From Marinobacter sp. LA51 (GTDB lineage: Bacteria > Pseudomonadota > Gammaproteobacteria > Pseudomonadales > Oleiphilaceae), in NCBI RefSeq assembly GCF_030297175.1, contig NZ_AP028070.1, forward strand, positions 2,232,001-2,296,000: a DNA stretch of 64,000 nucleotides. The letters are read 5' to 3'. The notes under the pieces were generated by a model, which worked only from the letters and a program-made list of their open reading frames with translations, did not search any database and had not been told where the DNA came from. How positions within the stretch are numbered: the stretch's first letter is position 1; every line of letters starts with the position of its first letter. Of the stretch, positions 59,901-64,000 are shown one piece after another. The translations under genes were made by a program, and so were the position numbers.

Positions 59901-59999
59901 TGTTCGAATGTTCGTTTAACACTATTATGTTCAGCCTGAACATTGACGAACCGGTCAATTGAACACATGATTGAACAGTTCGTGCCGCTAAACTGAACA
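59901..59999. promoter_or_regulatory. activator-site array (TGTTC/GAACA half-sites)
   Basis: TGTTCG twice (59901, 59909), the perfect palindrome TGTTCAG-C-CTGAACA (59928-59942), then TGAACA at 59960, 59972 and 59994. The intervals of 23, 12 and 22 nt are near multiples of a helical turn. It is probably the binding place of the adjacent AcoR-like activator. Confidence 0.55.
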
Positions 60000-60056
60000 G
60001 CTAGCGGCGCGCTCAGCGAACAACAAAACAAAAGGCGACCATCGAGACCCAGGGTT

Positions 60057-61961
60057 ATGCGAAAAAACGAACGCGCAAAAGAACGACAGCTCGTCATCGA
60101 CTCCTGGAATCGTTGCCTGGCATCGGGCCTCAGCCACGACGATAAAGCGGTGGCCCGATCCGCCGACCCGGCCTATCTGGACGAAGTTGAGCGGAGACAC
60201 GAAAAACTGATGGCCAGCACTGCCGCGGAAGTGGTGCCCTATTACCAGAATGTCCTGTCCAGCAGCCGCTGCCTGATTCTGATGGCCGACCCCGACGCCA
60301 ACATTCTAAAAAGCTGGGGTGATGAACGGGTCACAGACGTCCGCCTTCGATCCTGGCTCCAGCGCGGCGCTAACTGGCAGGAAACCCTTTGCGGTACCAA
60401 TGCCATTGGCACCGCGATCGCCACTCAACTCCCGGTGCAGGTCCAGCGCAACGAACATTTCCTCAAGCAGTTCCGCAGCCTGATTGGTTCGGCCGCACCC
60501 ATTTTCGACGCCGAGAAACAGCTCGCGGGCGTACTCAGTGTGTTCAGCGACGCTTACCTGCCTCAGGCTCACACCCTGGGTATGGTGCGTCTGCTTTCCC
60601 AGTCGGTGGAGAACCGGTTAATCATCCGGCAATTTGAAGCCAGCCACTTCCAGATCACGCTGAACACCACCGCGGACAATTTTGACAGCCCCTGGTCCGG
60701 CATTCTGGTATGCGACAGTGCGGGCAAGATTGTGGCCAGCAACCAGCGCGCCGATCAGTTGCTCGCCACCGACACGGTGCAACGTCACCTCGACGATTTA
60801 TTCACCAGTTCGCGCCAGCACATTCTGGGGCACCCGGAACATACCGCCATTCAGCTCGTCACCAAGGGCAAAGTGCGCTTGAGTGCCCGGCTGAAACGCC
60901 CTTCTACGCCCGCCCAGGCCAATGATTACACGACAGCCCCTACCGGCTCACGGGCGGATCCGGGTAGCCGCGACAGCACGAAACACCAGGATCTTTTCAA
61001 TCTTGAGTACGGTGACAGCTCGGTGCGTCGCTGCGCCGTTCAAGCCTTGAAGGTACTGCAACGAGGGGTACCGGTATTGATCACCGGCGAAACAGGAGTG
61101 GGCAAGGAAGTCCTGGTAAAAGCCCTGCACCAGTCCAGCCCGCGCTCGAATTCCCCGCTGGTCGCCGTCAATTGCGCGGCCATCCCGCCGGAACTGGTGG
61201 AATCAGAGCTATTCGGATACGAGTCGGGCGCCTTCACCGGCGCGCGGGCGCAGGGCTCGCTGGGCTTAATCCGGAAAGCGAACAAAGGCATCCTGTTTCT
61301 CGATGAAATTGGAGAAATGCCACTGGCAGCGCAATCCCGACTGCTTCGGGTGCTGCAGGAGCGGGTGGTCACCCCGGTTGGGTCTACCGAGAGTGTGCCC
61401 GTGGACATCCTGCTGATCACCGCGACCAACCGGCCCTTGTCCTCACGGATTGATGCCGGCCAATTTCGGGCGGATCTGTTTTACCGGATCAATGGCTTGT
61501 CGGTGCAGCTACCGCCACTGCGCCAACGTACCGACAAACGGGAGCTGATTCAGGATATTTACCGCCAGCACCGAGACCCTGGCCAGCGCGAGGAATTACC
61601 CCCTCAGGTGCTGTCAGCGCTGGAAAACCATCCCTGGCCGGGCAATATTCGTCAGTTGGTCAATGTGCTGCGGGTTGCCATCGCCATTGCCGACGGCGAA
61701 GAAGTGGATATCTGGCACCTGCCTGAGGATTTCCTTGCGGAATACGACACAGCTTCCCCCACCCGGCAAAGTCGGCCGGATCGTGCAGACCAAGCTGGCG
61801 CGAGCAGTTTCGAGCAAATCCACGAGACTTCAACCGACCCACTCACCCGAACCTTGCAGGTGTACCGGGATTGCACGGGCAATGTATCGGAGACCGCTCG
61901 ACAGCTTTCGATCAGCCGCAATACGCTATACAAGCGACTGCGCGAACTGGGCATCCGCTGA
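60057..61961 (+). CDS. sigma-54-dependent activator, AcoR-like
   Basis: 634 residues. The N-terminal half has a GAF-like region (CGTNAIGTAIATQLPVQVQRNEHFLKQF, about 108-135). The AAA+ domain has Walker A GETGVGKE (about 345-352), the sigma-54 contact loop GAFTGA (391-396), Walker B GILFLDEIGEM and an arginine-finger zone. The C-terminus is a Fis-type helix-turn-helix (NVSETARQLSISRNTLYKRLRELG). It lacks a receiver domain, so it senses a small molecule directly, as AcoR does. It is divergent from the glycerol ABC operon with a matching promoter and is the likely activator. Gene symbol left empty because the inducer is unknown. Confidence 0.9.
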   Translation: MRKNERAKERQLVIDSWNRCLASGLSHDDKAVARSADPAYLDEVERRHEKLMASTAAEVVPYYQNVLSSSRCLILMADPDANILKSWGDERVTDVRLRSWLQRGANWQETLCGTNAIGTAIATQLPVQVQRNEHFLKQFRSLIGSAAPIFDAEKQLAGVLSVFSDAYLPQAHTLGMVRLLSQSVENRLIIRQFEASHFQITLNTTADNFDSPWSGILVCDSAGKIVASNQRADQLLATDTVQRHLDDLFTSSRQHILGHPEHTAIQLVTKGKVRLSARLKRPSTPAQANDYTTAPTGSRADPGSRDSTKHQDLFNLEYGDSSVRRCAVQALKVLQRGVPVLITGETGVGKEVLVKALHQSSPRSNSPLVAVNCAAIPPELVESELFGYESGAFTGARAQGSLGLIRKANKGILFLDEIGEMPLAAQSRLLRVLQERVVTPVGSTESVPVDILLITATNRPLSSRIDAGQFRADLFYRINGLSVQLPPLRQRTDKRELIQDIYRQHRDPGQREELPPQVLSALENHPWPGNIRQLVNVLRVAIAIADGEEVDIWHLPEDFLAEYDTASPTRQSRPDRADQAGASSFEQIHETSTDPLTRTLQVYRDCTGNVSETARQLSISRNTLYKRLRELGIR

Positions 61962-61962
61962 C

Positions 61963-63435
61963 TCAGAGCCGGCCGATTGCCTCGGCCCAACCTTGGTACA
62001 GTCGATCCCGGTGTTCCTTGGTCATCACCGGTTCGAACCGACGATCGCAACGCCACAACCCTGCCAACTCCTCTAGCGAGCCATAAACACCGGCCTTAAG
62101 CCCCGCCAGGTAGGCGACCCCCAACGCGGTTGTTTCGACCACCGATGGCCGGTCTACCCGCGCGCCAAGGATGTCAGCAAGGAATTGCAGCACCCAGTTG
62201 TTGGCCACCATGCCACCGTCGACCCTAAGGTTAATGGGGCGGATACCATCGTGCTCCATCGCCTTCTGCAGATCCTTGGTCTGATAGCACACGGATTGCA
62301 GTCCCGCGGTGACAATCTCCTTGATACCCGTGTCGCGGGTGAGACCAAAGATGGCTCCTCGCGCGTTCGGATCCCAGTACGGTGCACCCAGTCCGGTAAA
62401 TGCGGGAACCAGGTAAACGCCATGATCCAGAGGCGTCTGTTCCGCCAGCGGCTCGGTTTCCCCGGCATCCCCGATCAGCTTCAGGCCATCCCGAAGCCAC
62501 TGAATCGCAGCCCCAGCCACAAAGATGCTGCCCTCCAGGGCGTAAGTGGGTTTGCCATTGAGCCGATACGCCACCGTGCTCAGCAACCGGTGCTCTGATG
62601 CCAGAGCCTTATCACCGGTATTGAGCATCAGGAAGCAGCCGGTGCCGTAGGTACTCTTCGCCATACCCACATCGAAGCAAGTCTGGCCAAAAAGTGCGGC
62701 CTGCTGATCTCCGGCGATACCCAGCACAGCTGCCCCATTCAGAGCGCCCCCCTCGCTAATCTCCCCAAAGTCGTCGGCAGAGTCCATTACTTCCGGCAAC
62801 AGGGAGGCTGGAATTCCGAACAGGGCCAAGAGTTCCTCATCCCAGCACTGCCGATGGATGTCGAACAACAGGGTACGGCTGGCGTTTGTCGCATCGGTGC
62901 GGTGGGATTTTCCTCCGGTGAGTCGCCAAAGCAGGAAACTGTCGATGGTGCCAAAGGCCAGCTCGCCCCGCTCAGCCCGCTCCCGAACACCGTCAACATT
63001 GTCCAGAAGCCAGCGAATCTTGGTGGCGGAAAAATAGGGGTCGATCAGCAAGCCGGTTTTGCTCGCGACCAGAGCCTCCAGCCCGTCCTGCTTCAGGGAT
63101 TCACAGTAGGCCGCTGTCCGGCGATCCTGCCAGACAATGGCGTTGTAGACCGGCTCGCCAGTTTGTCGGTCCCACACAACCGTAGTTTCTCGCTGATTCG
63201 TGATGCCCACCGCCAGCACTCGGTCATCCGCTCCACAGGCCGCTGACATAACCTGATCGCAGGTGGCTCTGACCGATGCCCAAATCGCTTCCGGATCATG
63301 CTCAACCCAGCCGCTGGCAGGGAACTGCTGGGGAAACTCCTGCTGCCGGGTGGCGTGGATGGTGCCATCAAGACCAAAAAGGATAGCGCGGGAACTGGTG
63401 GTGCCTTGATCGATGGAAAGAAGGTATTGGGTCAT
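61963..63435 (-). CDS. glpK: glycerol kinase
   Basis: 490 residues (E. coli 502). FGGY kinase with the phosphate loop [11 protein letters not shown] near the N-terminus (about 7-17). [17 protein letters not shown], and the second-domain phosphate motif [21 protein letters not shown] are in place, and [12 protein letters not shown] is the C-terminal ATP site. It phosphorylates imported glycerol to glycerol-3-phosphate in the cytosol. It converges on the sigma-54 activator (1-bp gap) and is divergent from glpR. This completes a pathway with the ABC importer; no GlpF channel was seen. Confidence 0.96.
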   Translation of the reverse strand: MTQYLLSIDQGTTSSRAILFGLDGTIHATRQQEFPQQFPASGWVEHDPEAIWASVRATCDQVMSAACGADDRVLAVGITNQRETTVVWDRQTGEPVYNAIVWQDRRTAAYCESLKQDGLEALVASKTGLLIDPYFSATKIRWLLDNVDGVRERAERGELAFGTIDSFLLWRLTGGKSHRTDATNASRTLLFDIHRQCWDEELLALFGIPASLLPEVMDSADDFGEISEGGALNGAAVLGIAGDQQAALFGQTCFDVGMAKSTYGTGCFLMLNTGDKALASEHRLLSTVAYRLNGKPTYALEGSIFVAGAAIQWLRDGLKLIGDAGETEPLAEQTPLDHGVYLVPAFTGLGAPYWDPNARGAIFGLTRDTGIKEIVTAGLQSVCYQTKDLQKAMEHDGIRPINLRVDGGMVANNWVLQFLADILGARVDRPSVVETTALGVAYLAGLKAGVYGSLEELAGLWRCDRRFEPVMTKEHRDRLYQGWAEAIGRL

Positions 63436-63670
63436 TAGCTGCTCGTCGTCCGGATTCTTTTTATAGGGTTTATCTAGTCAGGTTCTATTTTTTTCGAATT
63501 TTTACCTTTTTGAACATAAATGCCAAGAGTTTGTAACTACCTGATTCGAGCGAATCGAGACAAGCTATTAAAAAGGCTGCACAAACGGGCCTTAAGCACT
63601 AAACTTCGGGAATGTTTTCAGACGCGCACAATTTCGCATCAGAACAAGAGATCACGCGGAGGTAATTGGC
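63436..63670. promoter_or_regulatory. glpK/glpR divergent promoter region
   Basis: 235 bp, AT-rich, with a perfect inverted repeat GATTCG-AG-CGAATC (63543-63556), TTTTTTCGAATTTTTA near 63490 and GAACATA near 63514. Such TTCGNNCGAA patterns could be GlpR sites. GGAGGT precedes glpR. Confidence 0.45.
63543..63556. promoter_or_regulatory. inverted repeat GATTCG-AG-CGAATC
   Basis: Perfect 6-bp arms with a 2-bp centre in the glpK-glpR gap; a candidate GlpR operator by position. Confidence 0.4.
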
Positions 63671-64000
63671 ATGGCACAGCGGCGCCGGCAGGATTTGATC
63701 ATGGAGCTGATCCAACAGAACGGGTTCGTCACCACCGAGCAACTCGTTGATCAATTCAAGGTGACGCCCCAGACCATCCGCCGGGATCTGAATGAGCTTG
63801 CCGAACAGAACAAGTTGCGCCGTCATCATGGCGGTGCCGGTATCGACTCCAGCACCACGAATACCGCATACCAGGCTCGAAAGATCATGGATCTGGAGGC
63901 CAAAGAGCGCATCGCGGCCGCCATGGTCAAGATGATCCCGGACAACTCCTCCATGTTCATCAATATCGGCACCACCACCGAAACCATCGCCAAGGCCCTG
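63671..64000 (+). CDS. glpR: GlpR, DeoR-family repressor (C-terminus beyond the window)
   Basis: The first 110 residues are visible and the frame is open at the right edge. The N-terminus is a DeoR winged helix (RRQDLIMELIQQNGFVTTEQLVDQFKV, then TPQTIRRDLNELAEQNKLRRHHGGA). The effector domain begins with the phosphosugar-type loop NIGTTTETIAKAL. GGAGGT about 8 nt ahead of the ATG fixes the start. GlpR represses glycerol genes in the absence of glycerol-3-phosphate. The position next to glpK supports the name. Confidence 0.92.
   Translation, partial: MAQRRRQDLIMELIQQNGFVTTEQLVDQFKVTPQTIRRDLNELAEQNKLRRHHGGAGIDSSTTNTAYQARKIMDLEAKERIAAAMVKMIPDNSSMFINIGTTTETIAKAL

Larger units (their letters stand above)
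59723..60056. promoter_or_regulatory. divergent control region, glycerol ABC operon and sigma-54 activator
   Basis: 334 bp. From left to right: leader of glpS, -24/-12 element (59803-59818), an 18-bp palindrome (59833-59850), TGTTCG repeats (59901-59914), a TGTTCAG-C-CTGAACA palindrome (59928-59942) and three more TGAACA half-sites (59960, 59972, 59994). This is the standard plan of a sigma-54 promoter with upstream activator sites. Confidence 0.7.

Overview
The window looks like a chromosomal segment of a free-living marine gammaproteobacterium, most like Marinobacter. This is judged from protein style, a moderately high GC content, an enteric-type MalT/MalEFGK system, and a TonB-like/ExbBD/TPR envelope operon. 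No rRNA, tRNA, CRISPR array, integrase or transposase was recognised. The genus is an inference from gene content only.

Layout. 1-1.1 kb: the start of an exported protein and a C39 peptidase (FapD-like). 1.3-4.1 kb: malT, the maltose activator. 4.1-10.7 kb: an amidohydrolase, then an ABC exporter set (HlyD adaptor, FtsX permease, ATPase) preceded by a small DksA/TraR zinc-finger gene. 10.9-12.2 kb: a sodium:solute symporter. 12.3-27.6 kb: fifteen tightly packed minus-strand genes. In transcription order they encode a two-haem HzsA-related lipoprotein, two small beta-barrels, a TlpA thioredoxin, a DUF4266-type lipoprotein ending in GGGCGCN, a DUF3570-type barrel, an exported protein of unknown role, three TPR proteins, another small exported protein, ExbB, two ExbD and a TonB-like protein with an AgmX/PglI C-terminus. 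27.8-33.1 kb: a divergent operon of two haem proteins and a Tat-exported DUF1501-like protein. 33.1-34.2 kb: an ApbE flavin transferase. I read 12.3-34.2 kb as one envelope redox and energy-transduction locus. Its biochemical task is not evident, and it is the best candidate for an undescribed system here.

34.3-53.6 kb: a chemoreceptor and a split maltose/maltodextrin regulon. Alpha-glucosidase and malK lie on the plus strand, malEFG on the minus strand, and a lipoprotein alpha-amylase plus an aldo/keto reductase on the plus strand. A 7-kb block separates the two halves. It holds three unrelated modules: an AT-rich orphan gene; a LysR regulator with a GST/NTF2/tautomerase/nitronate monooxygenase operon; and a HupE-type membrane protein with two companions. 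A short repeat (GGTCGCaAAGCGaACATTcgG) lies at or near each module boundary. MalT, about 35 kb away, probably controls these genes, because MalT-box-like sequences lie in both mal promoter regions. Imported maltodextrin would be hydrolysed inside the cell by the GH13_23 alpha-glucosidase. No malPQ or maltoporin gene is present in the window.

53.6-64 kb: glycerol uptake and use. A GlpSTPQUV-type ABC operon is divergent from an AcoR-like sigma-54 activator, followed by glycerol kinase and the start of glpR. The intergenic region carries a well-spaced -24/-12 element reading into glpS. Upstream of it is an array of TGTTC/GAACA half-sites at roughly helical spacing, so sigma-54 control of glycerol import is a concrete prediction.
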